Shown: piece after piece, positions 33,979 through 41,741 of the stretch
Position numbering within the stretch: the first letter of the stretch is position 1
Layout: the number at the start of each line of letters is the position of its first letter
Source of the DNA: an uncultured Collinsella sp.
GTDB taxonomy: Bacteria > Actinomycetota > Coriobacteriia > Coriobacteriales > Coriobacteriaceae
NCBI GenBank assembly: GCA_902465105.1
Contig: CABQLM010000009.1
Span: 1 to 41,741 of the forward strand
Reading direction: 5' to 3'
Length of the DNA stretch: 41,741 bases
Program-made: the position numbers and the translations under genes
Notes under the pieces: model-generated
What the model saw: the letters and a program-made list of their open reading frames with translations, nothing else
Database searches by the model: none
Told to the model about the DNA's origin: nothing

Positions 33979-34923
33979 GTGGCGTTCAACCATAAGCACC
34001 TGATTGACATTACCGAGTACTCCGAAGAGGACATCAAGCTCATCCTCGAGACCGCCAAGGCGTTCTCCGAGGTCAACGAGCGTGCGATCAAGAAGGTCCC
34101 CACGCTTAAGGGCAAGACCATCGTCAACATGTTCAACGAGCCCTCGACGCGCACCCGCAGCTCCTTCGAGCTCGCCGAGAAGCGTCTTTCGGCCGACAGC
34201 CTCAACTTTGGTGGCTCCTCGACCTCCACGGTCAAGGGCGAGAGCCTCGTCGATACGGTCGAGACCCTCAACGCCTACAAGATCGACTGCATCGTCGTGC
34301 GCGACAAGCACGCCGGCGCGCCCTACATCGTCACGCAGAACTCGCCCGCGAGCGTCATCTGCGCCGGCGACGGCAAGCACAACCACCCCACGCAGGCCCT
34401 GCTGGACCTGTACACCATCTGGCAGCACAAGGGTGACTTCCATGGTCTGAAGGTCGCCGTCGTCGGCGATATCTCCCACTCCCGCGTGTGCGGCTCGCTG
34501 ATCCCCGCCCTTAAGATCATGGGCTGCGAGACCTACGCCGTCGCCCCCGGCACGCTGCTGCCGCCGGCGCCCGAGGTCCTGGGTTGCGACCACGTGACGA
34601 GCGACCTCGATTCCGTCCTGCCCGAGCTGGACGTCGTCTACATGTTGCGCGTGCAGCAGGAGCGCCTCGAGGGTGCCCCGTTCCCCACGATTCGTGAGTA
34701 TCATAAGCTCTTCGGCCTGACCAAGGACCGCGAGAAGCTCATGAAGCCCGATGCGATTATCTGCCACCCGGGCCCCATCAACCGCGGCGTCGAGTTCGAC
34801 TCCTACATGGCCGACCACCCGCAACGCTCCGTCATCCTGGAGCAGGTCTACGCCGGCATCTGCGTGCGTATGGCTATCCTGTATCTGCTGCTTGGAGGTG
34901 CCGATAATGGCCTTGCTTCTTAA
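33979..34923 (+). CDS. pyrB: Aspartate carbamoyltransferase catalytic chain
   Basis: Condenses carbamoyl phosphate and aspartate, the committed step of pyrimidine synthesis. The carbamoyl-phosphate loop PSTRTRSSFE lies at 55-64, HPTQALLDLYT further on, and the aspartate-domain segments include VYMLRVQQER. GTG 33979 fits an extended Shine-Dalgarno GGGAGGTGAG (33962-33971); GTG 33967 overlaps that site. The pyrR stop lies five bases upstream. 314 residues is normal; no pyrI regulatory chain is encoded nearby. The end overlaps pyrC by 17 bases. Confidence 0.96.
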   Translation: MAFNHKHLIDITEYSEEDIKLILETAKAFSEVNERAIKKVPTLKGKTIVNMFNEPSTRTRSSFELAEKRLSADSLNFGGSSTSTVKGESLVDTVETLNAYKIDCIVVRDKHAGAPYIVTQNSPASVICAGDGKHNHPTQALLDLYTIWQHKGDFHGLKVAVVGDISHSRVCGSLIPALKIMGCETYAVAPGTLLPPAPEVLGCDHVTSDLDSVLPELDVVYMLRVQQERLEGAPFPTIREYHKLFGLTKDREKLMKPDAIICHPGPINRGVEFDSYMADHPQRSVILEQVYAGICVRMAILYLLLGGADNGLAS

Positions 34924-36196
34924 GAATGCCCACGTCGTCGATCCGTCTGTCGAGCTTGACGGTGTCGTCGACGTCCTGATCGACGGCGATAAGATCGCCG
35001 AGGTCGGCGAGAACCTCGTCGCCGAGGGAGCCGAGGTCCGCGACCTTTCCGGCAAGTATCTCGTCCCCGGCCTGGTGGATATGCACGTGCACCTGCGCGA
35101 GCCCGGCTACGAGGTCAAAGAGGACATCGAGAGTGGCACCCGCGCTGCTGCCAAGGGCGGCTTCACCGGCGTGTGCGCCATGCCCAACACCGATCCCGTC
35201 ACCGATAACGGCACCGTCGTGGAGTTCGTCAAGTCCCGCGCTGCCGAGGTCGGCCACTGCCGCGTCTATCCTTCGGGCGCCATGACCCGCGGTCTTAAGG
35301 GCGAGGCCATGTCCGAGATGGGCGATATGGTCGCCCACGGCGCCGTCGCCTTCACCGACGACGGTCGCGGCGTGCAGGGCGCGGGCATGCTCCGTCGCTG
35401 CATGGACTACGGCAAGATGTTCGGCAAGGTCTTTATGAGCCACTGCCAGGACGAGGACCTGGTCGGTCACGGCCAGATCAACGAGGGCAAGGTTTCGACC
35501 CGTCTGGCCCTCGAGGGCTGGCCGGCCGCCGGCGAGGAGCTTCAGATCGCCCGCGACATCGAGATCGCCAAGCTGACCGGTGCCAAGCTGCACATCCAAC
35601 ACATCTCCACCGCTCACGGCCTCGAGCTCGTGCGTGCCGGTAAGGCTGCCGGTGTCCAGGTGACCTGCGAGGCCACCCCGCACCACATGTTCCTGACCGA
35701 GAACGACTTGGACGAGACCTACAACACCTCGCTCAAGGTCAATCCGCCGCTGCGCACCGACGAGGACGCCGAGGCCATCCGTCAGGGTGTCATCGACGGT
35801 ACCGTCGACGTTATCGTCACCGATCACGCTCCCCACACCCCGTGGGAGAAGGCCCGCGAGTTCGAGCTTGCGCCCTTTGGCATGATCGGCCTCGAGACCT
35901 CGCTGTCGCTTGTGCTTACCGAGCTGGTCAACACGGGCAAGATGAGCATGGCTCGCATGGTCGAGCTCATGGCCATCAAGCCGCGTGAGATCCTGGGCCT
36001 CGACCAGGTTCAGGTCAAGGCGGGCTCTGTCGCCGACCTGACCGTGTTCGACCCCTCCGCAACCTGGACGGTTGGCGAGGACGGTTACGAGTCGCGCGCC
36101 GAGAACTCCGGTTTTGCCGGCCGCACACTCACCGGTCGTGCCACCGATGTGTTTGTCGGCGGTAAGCAGACGCTTGCCGACGGCTGCATCTGCTAG
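34907..36196 (+). CDS. pyrC: Dihydroorotase (class I)
   Basis: Cyclises carbamoyl aspartate to dihydroorotate. The metal-binding DMHVHLREPG (58-67, His60 and His62) is followed by an active-site region with HIQHIST, EATPHH and the TDHAPHTP motif. The 429-residue length and sequence style are those of class I dihydroorotases of Gram-positives. The ATG lies inside the end of pyrB behind GGAGGTG. A hairpin follows before pyrK, perhaps lowering expression of the distal genes. Confidence 0.96.
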   Translation: MALLLKNAHVVDPSVELDGVVDVLIDGDKIAEVGENLVAEGAEVRDLSGKYLVPGLVDMHVHLREPGYEVKEDIESGTRAAAKGGFTGVCAMPNTDPVTDNGTVVEFVKSRAAEVGHCRVYPSGAMTRGLKGEAMSEMGDMVAHGAVAFTDDGRGVQGAGMLRRCMDYGKMFGKVFMSHCQDEDLVGHGQINEGKVSTRLALEGWPAAGEELQIARDIEIAKLTGAKLHIQHISTAHGLELVRAGKAAGVQVTCEATPHHMFLTENDLDETYNTSLKVNPPLRTDEDAEAIRQGVIDGTVDVIVTDHAPHTPWEKAREFELAPFGMIGLETSLSLVLTELVNTGKMSMARMVELMAIKPREILGLDQVQVKAGSVADLTVFDPSATWTVGEDGYESRAENSGFAGRTLTGRATDVFVGGKQTLADGCIC

Positions 36197-36216
36197 CATA
36201 GCCTTATCGCTTTTGT

Positions 36217-36245
36217 GCGCGGCGCCCTTGCGGTGCCGCGCTTTC
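36217..36245 (+). terminator. Hairpin between pyrC and pyrK
   Basis: GCGCGGCGCC pairs with GGTGCCGCGC (36217-36241, one wobble), then TTTCT. The T-tract is poor and pyrK follows within 50 bases, so partial termination or mRNA stabilisation is likely. Confidence 0.5.
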
Positions 36246-36288
36246 TATTCGTTTGGACCATGCAACCGCATGGGGGATTGGAGCGTCT

Positions 36289-37080
36289 ATGCCCACACCT
36301 TCCACTGCACGCATGCACGACTTCGAGGTCGTCTCGAACCGGGAGATTGCCGACGGCATCTTCTCGCTCGTCATCTTGGCCCCCAAGCTTGCAAGTGCGC
36401 TCAAGCCCGGTCAGTTTGTGAACATCGCCGTACCCGGCGATGCGTCCTCGCTGCTTCGCGTGCCCCTGAGCTACTACCGCGCCGACGCCGAGGCCGGCAC
36501 CGTCGAGCTGTGGTACGCCGTCGTGGGCGACGATACCCGTCGTTTGTCTCAGATGGGCCCTGGCTCCACCTCTAACCTGCTGGGCCCCGGTGGCCGTGGC
36601 TGGATGGTACCCGAGGGCACCAGGAAGGCCCTACTCGTCGCCGGTGGCATCGGCGTTCCGCCTGTGCTGTGTCTTGCCGGTTTGCTTGCCGAGCAGAGTG
36701 TTGATGTGGACGTGTGCCTGGGCTTTGGTACCGCTGCCAAGGTTGTGGGTGTCGATGAGTTCCGCGCGCTGGGCGCCACAGTTAACGTGTGCACCGACGA
36801 CGGCACGCTGGGTACGCACGGTTTTTGCACCGACCCGGCAGCCGAGCTGCTTGGCGAGGGCGGCTACGACTACGTGGCCAGCTGCGGCCCCGCCGTCATG
36901 ATGAAGAAAGTCGCCGCTGCTGCCGCCGAGGCCGGTGCGTACTGCGAGGTGTCGCTCGAGCGCATGATGAGCTGCGGCTTTGGCGCCTGCAACACCTGCA
37001 ACGTCGAGACGGTCGACGGTATGAAGGGCGCCTGCATGTGCGGCCCCGTGTTCGATGCTTCCAAGGTGGTGGTCTTCTAG
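36289..37080 (+). CDS. pyrK: Dihydroorotate dehydrogenase electron-transfer subunit
   Basis: Ferredoxin-reductase-like partner of PyrD that passes electrons from dihydroorotate to NAD. A flavin-binding barrel carries RVPLSYYRAD (57-66), an NAD-binding part contains LLVAGGIGVPP (115-125), and a C-terminal [2Fe-2S] site is formed by Cys229, Cys234, Cys237 and Cys249 or Cys251. ATG 36289 has GGAG five bases upstream; the frame is open further to 36253. 263 residues is normal. The following pyrD start overlaps the stop. Confidence 0.95.
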   Translation: MPTPSTARMHDFEVVSNREIADGIFSLVILAPKLASALKPGQFVNIAVPGDASSLLRVPLSYYRADAEAGTVELWYAVVGDDTRRLSQMGPGSTSNLLGPGGRGWMVPEGTRKALLVAGGIGVPPVLCLAGLLAEQSVDVDVCLGFGTAAKVVGVDEFRALGATVNVCTDDGTLGTHGFCTDPAAELLGEGGYDYVASCGPAVMMKKVAAAAAEAGAYCEVSLERMMSCGFGACNTCNVETVDGMKGACMCGPVFDASKVVVF

Positions 37081-38003
37081 TGGGTACCGTGAACATGGCC
37101 GTCGATTTCGGCGGCGTCAAGATGCAAAACCCCATCAACACCGCAGCCGGTACCTTCGGTTACGGTTGGCAGTTCCAGAACTTCTTTGATGTCTCCCAGC
37201 TGGGCGCCATCACCACTAAGGGCTGCGCCGCCGAGCCCTGGCCGGGCAACCCTGCGCCCCGCATGGCCGAGATTCCCGGCGGTATGATCAACTCCGTGGG
37301 CCTGCAGAACCCCGGTGTCGCTGCCTTTGCCCGCGAGTCCGGCCCGTGGCTCGAGCAGCTTTCCAAGGACGGTTGCCAGGTCATTTGCCAGGTTGCCGGC
37401 CACTCCGTTGACGAGTTTGTGCGCGCGCTCGAGATGTATGTCGAGCTATGCCCCTGGGCTGCCGGCTACGAGATCAACGTGAGCTGCCCCAACATCGCCG
37501 CCGGCGGTGCCGCCATGGGCTCTACGCCCGAGGGCGCCTCTTCCGTCATGGCCGCCTGCCGTAAGGTGACCGATAAGCCGCTGTTCGTCAAGATGGCTCC
37601 GGTTAACGTCGCCGAGATTGCCAAGGCTCTCGAGGCCGCCGGCGCCGACGGCCTTTCGGTCATTAATTCCATCCAGGGTATGGCCATTGATGTTCACACC
37701 CGCAAGTCTCGCGTGGCCAAGCCCAAGGGCGGCCTTTCGGGCCCGCTTTGCCACCACATCGCCGTGCGCATGGTCTGGGAGGTTGCCCAGGCCGTCGATA
37801 TCCCCATCAACGGTGTCGGCGGCGTCATGACCGGTGAGGATGCGGCCGAGTTTATCCTGGCTGGCGCTACCTGCGTGTCGGTCGGCATGGCTAACTTCGT
37901 CGATCCGTGCGCTTCGCTCAAGGTCGCGCACGAGCTCGAGGCCTGGGCGGAGTCTCAGGGCGTGAAGGACATCAACGAGTTGGTAGGTGCTTTCGAATGC
38001 TAG
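37080..38003 (+). CDS. pyrD: Dihydroorotate dehydrogenase catalytic subunit (class 1B)
   Basis: Oxidises dihydroorotate to orotate with FMN. The NPINTAAGTFGYG segment (18-30), GLQNPG, the NVSCPN motif with the class 1 catalytic cysteine and the C-terminal INGVGGVMTGEDA FMN-phosphate region identify it. The neighbouring pyrK makes this the NAD-linked class 1B enzyme. GTG 37080 overlaps the pyrK stop (TAGTG); ATG 37095 is a possible alternative. 307 residues from the GTG. The long frame upstream lies inside pyrK and is not coding. Confidence 0.95.
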   Translation: MGTVNMAVDFGGVKMQNPINTAAGTFGYGWQFQNFFDVSQLGAITTKGCAAEPWPGNPAPRMAEIPGGMINSVGLQNPGVAAFARESGPWLEQLSKDGCQVICQVAGHSVDEFVRALEMYVELCPWAAGYEINVSCPNIAAGGAAMGSTPEGASSVMAACRKVTDKPLFVKMAPVNVAEIAKALEAAGADGLSVINSIQGMAIDVHTRKSRVAKPKGGLSGPLCHHIAVRMVWEVAQAVDIPINGVGGVMTGEDAAEFILAGATCVSVGMANFVDPCASLKVAHELEAWAESQGVKDINELVGAFEC

Positions 38004-38713
38004 AGACCGATGCCCGCGACCGCGTTATCGTCGCCCTCGACTGCGACCGTGAGCGTGCGCTCGAGCTCGCCCATGAGCTTTCGGGCCATGCCGTCTGGCT
38101 CAAGGTCGGCATGACGCTCTATTACGCCGAAGGTCCCCAGATTGTCAAGACGTTCAAGGACCTGGGCTTTAAGGTCTTCCTCGACCTTAAGTTCCATGAC
38201 ATTCCGCATCAGGTGCGCGGTGCCGCCCGTTCGGCCTCGCTCGCCGGTGCTGACCTGCTCTCGGTCCATGGTCTGGGCTCGGGCGCTATGCTCGCTGCCT
38301 GCCGCGAGGGTGCCGAGGAGGCGCGCGAGGACCGCGCCAAGCTCGTTGCCATCACCGTGCTCACGAGCATGAACCAGGATGCGCTTGCAGAGATTGGCGT
38401 CGAGTCGCCCGTGGCCGAGGAGGCCGCCCGTCTGGCAAAACTTGCCCAGGCCAATGGCATCGACGGCATCGTGTGCTCCCCGATGGAGGCCCATGACATG
38501 CGCGAGCTGCTCGGCCCCGATGCCCTCATCGTGACCCCTGGCGTGCGTCCAGTGGGCGCGGCCCTGGGCGATCAGTCCCGTGTTGCCACGCCTTCTCAGG
38601 CTATCGAGCGCGGCGCGAGCCATATCGTGGTGGGACGTCCCATCACCGGTGCCGACGACCCGGTTGCCGCTTTTGACGCCATTGTCGCCGAACTGGTCGA
38701 AAACGTCGCGTAA
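37997..38713 (+). CDS. pyrF: Orotidine 5'-phosphate decarboxylase
   Basis: Converts OMP to UMP, the last step of the pathway. The catalytic DLKFHDIP motif (63-70: Asp63, Lys65, Asp68) and Lys36 are visible, with VTPGVRP and VGRPIT near the phosphate site. ATG 37997 overlaps the end of pyrD by seven bases. 238 residues is normal for the short type. No pyrE or carAB follows, so orotate phosphoribosyltransferase and carbamoyl phosphate synthase must be encoded elsewhere. Confidence 0.96.
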   Translation: MLETDARDRVIVALDCDRERALELAHELSGHAVWLKVGMTLYYAEGPQIVKTFKDLGFKVFLDLKFHDIPHQVRGAARSASLAGADLLSVHGLGSGAMLAACREGAEEAREDRAKLVAITVLTSMNQDALAEIGVESPVAEEAARLAKLAQANGIDGIVCSPMEAHDMRELLGPDALIVTPGVRPVGAALGDQSRVATPSQAIERGASHIVVGRPITGADDPVAAFDAIVAELVENVA

Positions 38714-38758
38714 AAGATTTCCTTAAGTCACCACTTTTGAGTGCCATTAGCACAAAAT

Positions 38759-38816
38759 AGCCCCCGTGCCTGCGAAAACTTTCTCATCTATTGTGTGGAA
38801 TCGTGGGTCGGGGGCT
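38759..38816 (+). ncRNA. Long bipartite hairpin after pyrF
   Basis: AGCCCCCG (38759-38766) pairs with CGGGGGCT (38809-38816); a second stem CCTGCGA (38769-38775) pairs with TCGTGGG (38801-38807), leaving a 25-base loop. Smaller CACT/AGTG and GTGC/GCAC hairpins precede it (38732-38753). Without a T-tract it is not a classic terminator; it may be a stable 3' element or small RNA. Confidence 0.4.
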
Positions 38817-38835
38817 TAACTTTGCCACCGATATA

Positions 38836-38908
38836 TTGCACTTTTTGCAGGTATCGTCTAACCTATGGAGCCGCAATTGAGCATTTTGTACGTTTGACGT
38901 GCTAAAAT
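38836..38908 (+). promoter_or_regulatory. Candidate promoters for mIHF
   Basis: TTGCAC (38836-38841), 17-base spacer, TAACCT (38859-38864); and an extended -10 TGC-TAAAAT (38900-38908) nearer the gene, without a good -35. Confidence 0.5.
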
Positions 38909-38951
38909 GCCAACATCGAATGAATGTTAAACCAATTATTTGGAGGTTCGA

Positions 38952-39260
38952 ATGGCACTCCCTCAGCTTACCGACGAGCAGCGCAAGCAGGCTCTTGAGA
39001 AGGCAGCTGCCGCCCGTCATGCCCGCGCTGAGCTTCGCGAGCAGATCAAGAAGGGTGAGAAGTCCCTCGAGTCCGTGCTCAACTCCGATGATCCCATCGC
39101 TTCCCGTATGAAGGTCTCTACCCTCATCGAGTCTCTCCCCGGTTATGGCAAGGCCAAGGCCGCCAAGATTATGGAGGAGCTCGGCATCTCCGCTACCCGT
39201 CGCGTCCAGGGCCTCGGCGTCCGTCAGCGCGAGCAGCTCCTCGAGCAGCTGACCAAATAA
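38952..39260 (+). CDS. mihF: Actinobacterial integration host factor (mIHF)
   Basis: Nucleoid-associated DNA-bending protein found in actinobacteria, unrelated to the HU/IHF-alpha fold; first known as the host factor for mycobacteriophage L5 integration. The 102-residue basic protein has a long N-terminal helix (4-40), then a helix-two-turn-helix-like DNA-binding part: STLIESLPGYGKAKAAKIMEE and LGISATRRVQGLG. ATG 38952 has GGAGG five bases upstream. Its place before gmk and rpoZ is the usual actinobacterial arrangement. It has its own promoter region. Confidence 0.94.
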   Translation: MALPQLTDEQRKQALEKAAAARHARAELREQIKKGEKSLESVLNSDDPIASRMKVSTLIESLPGYGKAKAAKIMEELGISATRRVQGLGVRQREQLLEQLTK

Positions 39261-39830
39261 GTGAGCGCTCAGGATTCAAAGCTCTTTGTGATTTCTGGAC
39301 CGTCAGGTGCAGGCAAGGGCACGCTCGTCACTCGTGTGCGCGAGCGTCGCTCGAACCTGGGCCTGACGGTTTCGGCTACCACGCGAGCACCACGTAAAGG
39401 TGAGGTCGACGGCGTCAACTACTTTTTCCTGACGCGCGAGGAGTTCGACCGCCGCGTGGCAAACGGTGAGTTTGTCGAGTGGGCTGAGGTCCACGGCAAC
39501 TGCTATGGGACGTTGGTGAGCGAGGTCACATCCAAGCTCGCCTCTGGCTCGTCTCTGATCTTGGAGATCGATGTCCAGGGCGCCCTGCAGGTCAAGGAGC
39601 GTTTCCCCGAGGCCGTGTTGATCTTTATCAAGCCGCCCTCGCTCGAGGTGCTTCGTGAGCGTCTTGTCGGTCGCGGTACCGAGACGCCCGAGACGATCGA
39701 GCTGCGTATGGCAAACGCTGCCGATGAACTTGCCCTTGCCGACCGCTACGACGACGTCGTGGTGAATGACGATCTCGACCGCGCGACCGATGAGCTCGTT
39801 CGCGTTCTCGATATGCATGAAAGGATCTGA
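39261..39830 (+). CDS. gmk: Guanylate kinase
   Basis: Phosphorylates GMP to GDP. The P-loop GPSGAGKGT lies at 13-21; SATTRAPRKGEVDGVNYFF contacts GMP, followed by GEFVEWAEVHGNCYGT and the LEIDVQGA strand. 189 residues is normal. The GTG start directly follows the mIHF stop with no gap, so it is probably cotranslated. Confidence 0.96.
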   Translation: MSAQDSKLFVISGPSGAGKGTLVTRVRERRSNLGLTVSATTRAPRKGEVDGVNYFFLTREEFDRRVANGEFVEWAEVHGNCYGTLVSEVTSKLASGSSLILEIDVQGALQVKERFPEAVLIFIKPPSLEVLRERLVGRGTETPETIELRMANAADELALADRYDDVVVNDDLDRATDELVRVLDMHERI

Positions 39831-39835
39831 GGTCC

Positions 39836-40117
39836 GTGTCCGTTGTAAAGCCTTGCATTGACGATCTTCTAGAGAAGACCGATCACAACCGCTTCCTGCT
39901 CGCCTCGCTTGCCTCCAAGCGCGCCTGCGACATTAACAGCATGCTGCGTGGCCAGCACAACCGCGTGCTCGCCGTCCAGGATGTCGACGACATCACTATT
40001 GCACTCTCCGGCGCCGATACCATCTCGATGGCTATGGACGAGATTGTCGACGGCGACATCTCCTACGATGAGGCCCGTTACGAGAAGGCACTCGGCCACA
40101 AGGTCGCTGAAGCCTAA
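39836..40117 (+). CDS. rpoZ: RNA polymerase omega subunit
   Basis: Small subunit that wraps the beta-prime C-terminus and aids polymerase assembly. The 93-residue product contains the omega pattern PCIDDLLEKTDHNRFLLASLASKRACDIN and a later alpha-helical, acidic part ending in a short tail. The GTG start is six bases after gmk with a Shine-Dalgarno-like GAGG in the junction. gmk-rpoZ is a widespread pairing. Confidence 0.93.
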   Translation: MSVVKPCIDDLLEKTDHNRFLLASLASKRACDINSMLRGQHNRVLAVQDVDDITIALSGADTISMAMDEIVDGDISYDEARYEKALGHKVAEA

Positions 40118-41362
40118 ATGGCAGCTCGCGTCTGCCTGGTCCACTATCACGAGGTTGGACTGAAGGGCAAGAACCGCGCACATTTTGAGCATATCCTCAT
40201 GGATAACATCAAGGCGGCCTTGGCCGCCTTTTCCGTGAACGCCGTGTCTCGAATTTCCGGTTATATCCTCGTGACCTTTAACGAGCATCAGGCCGACGAG
40301 GCGGCGCGCGTTATCCGCACCGTGCCTGGCGTTGCTCGTGTGTCCCTGGCCTATCACACCAATCGCGACCCGCAGGAGTACTGCGCGGCGGCTGTAAAGG
40401 TGCTGCGCGAGTTTGGTCCCTTCGATTCGTTTAAGGTGCATGCCAAGCGCTCCAATACTGACTATGAGCTCACCTCGATTGATATCAATCGTCAGGTGGG
40501 CGAGGTGCTGTGCGAGGCGTTTCCCGATAAAAAGGTCCAGATGCACGATCCTGACGCGATGGTGCACGTGCTGGTGGTCCAGGGTAGCGTCTATGTGTAT
40601 GCGCGCTCCGAGCGCGGTGTGGGTGGCCTTCCGGTGGGCTCTGCCGGCAAGGTCGTGACGCTCCTTTCCTCGGGCATCGATTCTCCGGTGGCGACCTGGA
40701 TGCTCGCGCGTCGCGGAGCCGTGTGCGTGCCGGTGCATTTTTCCGGTCGTCCGCAGACGCCCGATACGAGCGAGTATCTGGTGCAGGATATCATTCGCGC
40801 CCTTGAGCCGGGTGTTCAGATTGGCCGTCTGTACGTTGTTCCGTTTGGCGATTGCCAGCGCGAGATTTCGGTGACCTGTCCCAGCAACCTGCGTGTCATC
40901 ATGTATCGCCGCATTATGTATTCGGTTGCTGAGCGCATCGCGCATATCGAGGGCGCCAAGGCCATTGTGACGGGCGAGTCGCTTGGTCAGGTTGCCTCCC
41001 AGACGCTCGAGAATATCATGGCCGTCAACGAGGCCGTGAAGATTCCCGTGTTCCGTCCGCTCATTGGTTCTGATAAGCAGGAGATCATCGCGCGCGCCCA
41101 GGAGATCGGTACGTTTGATATCTCGACCGAGGCGGCGCCCGACTGCTGCACGCTGTTTATGCCGCGCCGTCCCGAGACGCACGCCAAGCTCGATGCTGTT
41201 CACGAGGCCTGGGAGTTGTTCGATCATGATGAGATGATTGAGCGCCTGCTCAAGCAGACCGAGTACATTGACTTCGAGAGCAACACGTATAAGGCCCCTA
41301 AGACCTTAAAACGCAAACATTCGGAGCTCGCTCCGCGTGAGGTTTATCAAGATCACGAATAA
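40118..41362 (+). CDS. thiI: tRNA 4-thiouridine synthetase ThiI
   Basis: Adenylates U8 of tRNA and accepts sulfur to form 4-thiouridine; it can also supply sulfur for thiazole synthesis. An NFLD-like and THUMP region (1-165) is followed by the PP-loop SSGIDSPVA (184-192) and AAPDCC with the conserved cysteine near residue 345. The 414-residue length lacks the C-terminal rhodanese domain of the enteric enzyme, as in most Gram-positives. The ATG starts directly after the rpoZ stop. Confidence 0.95.
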   Translation: MAARVCLVHYHEVGLKGKNRAHFEHILMDNIKAALAAFSVNAVSRISGYILVTFNEHQADEAARVIRTVPGVARVSLAYHTNRDPQEYCAAAVKVLREFGPFDSFKVHAKRSNTDYELTSIDINRQVGEVLCEAFPDKKVQMHDPDAMVHVLVVQGSVYVYARSERGVGGLPVGSAGKVVTLLSSGIDSPVATWMLARRGAVCVPVHFSGRPQTPDTSEYLVQDIIRALEPGVQIGRLYVVPFGDCQREISVTCPSNLRVIMYRRIMYSVAERIAHIEGAKAIVTGESLGQVASQTLENIMAVNEAVKIPVFRPLIGSDKQEIIARAQEIGTFDISTEAAPDCCTLFMPRRPETHAKLDAVHEAWELFDHDEMIERLLKQTEYIDFESNTYKAPKTLKRKHSELAPREVYQDHE

Positions 41363-41372
41363 TGTTGTGTAT

Positions 41373-41406
41373 AGACCGGCGGTGCATTTGCATCGTCGGT
41401 CTTTTT
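41373..41406 (+). terminator. Terminator after thiI
   Basis: AGACCGGCGGTGCA pairs with TGCATCGTCGGTCT with two wobbles (41373-41402), followed by TTTTT. It ends the mIHF-thiI unit. Confidence 0.9.
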
Positions 41407-41575
41407 GTATATGTGCTTTTGGCGATATACGGTTCATTTTTCGACGTGTGTCTGAATAAATGGACTTTTTTCGCAAGGTTTTGGTCTGCTTTTGGTTTGA
41501 CCGCGAAAACCGGCGTGGGCGTGCGGAGGCTGCTGCGTTCGTTTCCTGACACGATGGTGTTGGGAGGTGTTTGCT

Positions 41576-41734
41576 ATGGCGCAGCGCGAGCAACACGAAC
41601 GGGTTAAACGGATGGACCGCTGGGCAGAAAGGCTGCTCGGCCACAAGGCGATGGTCGTGGCGATCCTGGTTGTCATTGCCGCCGCGAGCGGCTTGGCGAT
41701 AGCAGGTTTTGGTTGTATGTTAGCTGTGTGTTAG
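41576..41734 (+). CDS. Small membrane protein, 52 residues, unknown function
   Basis: A short frame with GGGAGG (41562-41567) eight bases before its ATG and a TAG stop inside the window. The N-terminal half is charged (MAQREQHERVKRMDRWAERL), and residues 26-52 form one hydrophobic helix (MVVAILVVIAAASGLAIAGF) ending in a Cys-containing tail. A single-pass inner-membrane microprotein is likely; no family is recognised. It lies alone after a terminator, about 170 bases past it, so it may be the first gene of the next unit. Confidence 0.6.
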   Translation: MAQREQHERVKRMDRWAERLLGHKAMVVAILVVIAAASGLAIAGFGCMLAVC

Positions 41735-41741
41735 TTTGAGA

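Overview
The window is about 60% G+C and carries a dense core-gene set from an actinobacterium, most likely class Coriobacteriia (Collinsella-like). Support for this placement: an actinobacterial-type integration host factor (mIHF) next to gmk and rpoZ, a zinc-type L28, an anaerobic fermenter's bifunctional AdhE, pyruvate phosphate dikinase with its own regulatory kinase, an electron-transferring PyrD/PyrK pair, and frequent GTG/TTG starts. The taxonomic call is inference from gene content and codon style, not from a database search. LAYOUT. 1-8497: rsfS, a reverse-strand leaderless-looking dinB, then rpsP-khpA-rimM-trmD-lepB, glyQ-glyS and the PPDK regulatory protein. 8498-11580: a 266-base regulatory gap and ppdK. 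11581-18344: rplS, rnhB, yraN, comM, dprA, trmFO and a XerC-type recombinase. 18345-28735: rpsB-tsf, pyrH-frr-uppS-cdsA-dxr-rseP-ispG-proS. 28764-32938 is on the reverse strand: a small kinase-fold phosphotransferase, adhE and rpmB. 33064-38713: the pyrimidine operon pyrR-pyrB-pyrC-pyrK-pyrD-pyrF behind a structured leader with a short leader-peptide frame. 38714-41741: mIHF, gmk, rpoZ, thiI and a small membrane protein. HOW THE GENES WORK TOGETHER. Most of the window is translation (ribosomal proteins, tRNA synthetases, tRNA modification, ribosome silencing and recycling), envelope and isoprenoid supply (uppS, cdsA, dxr, ispG, lepB, rseP), DNA processing (dinB, rnhB, yraN, comM, dprA, xerC, mIHF) and nucleotide synthesis (pyr genes, pyrH, gmk). 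Central carbon control is represented by PPDK with its kinase/phosphorylase, and redox balance by AdhE. No mobile element, CRISPR array, rRNA or tRNA gene was recognised. The most notable observations are a +1-frame C-terminal tail just past the adhE stop; a XerC whose N-terminal domain is encoded upstream of any canonical start codon, with AUA overlapping the trmFO stop; mutually exclusive RNA pairings in the pyr leader; a large helix-turn-helix-like insertion in RseP; and a 13-base motif shared by two gene ends.
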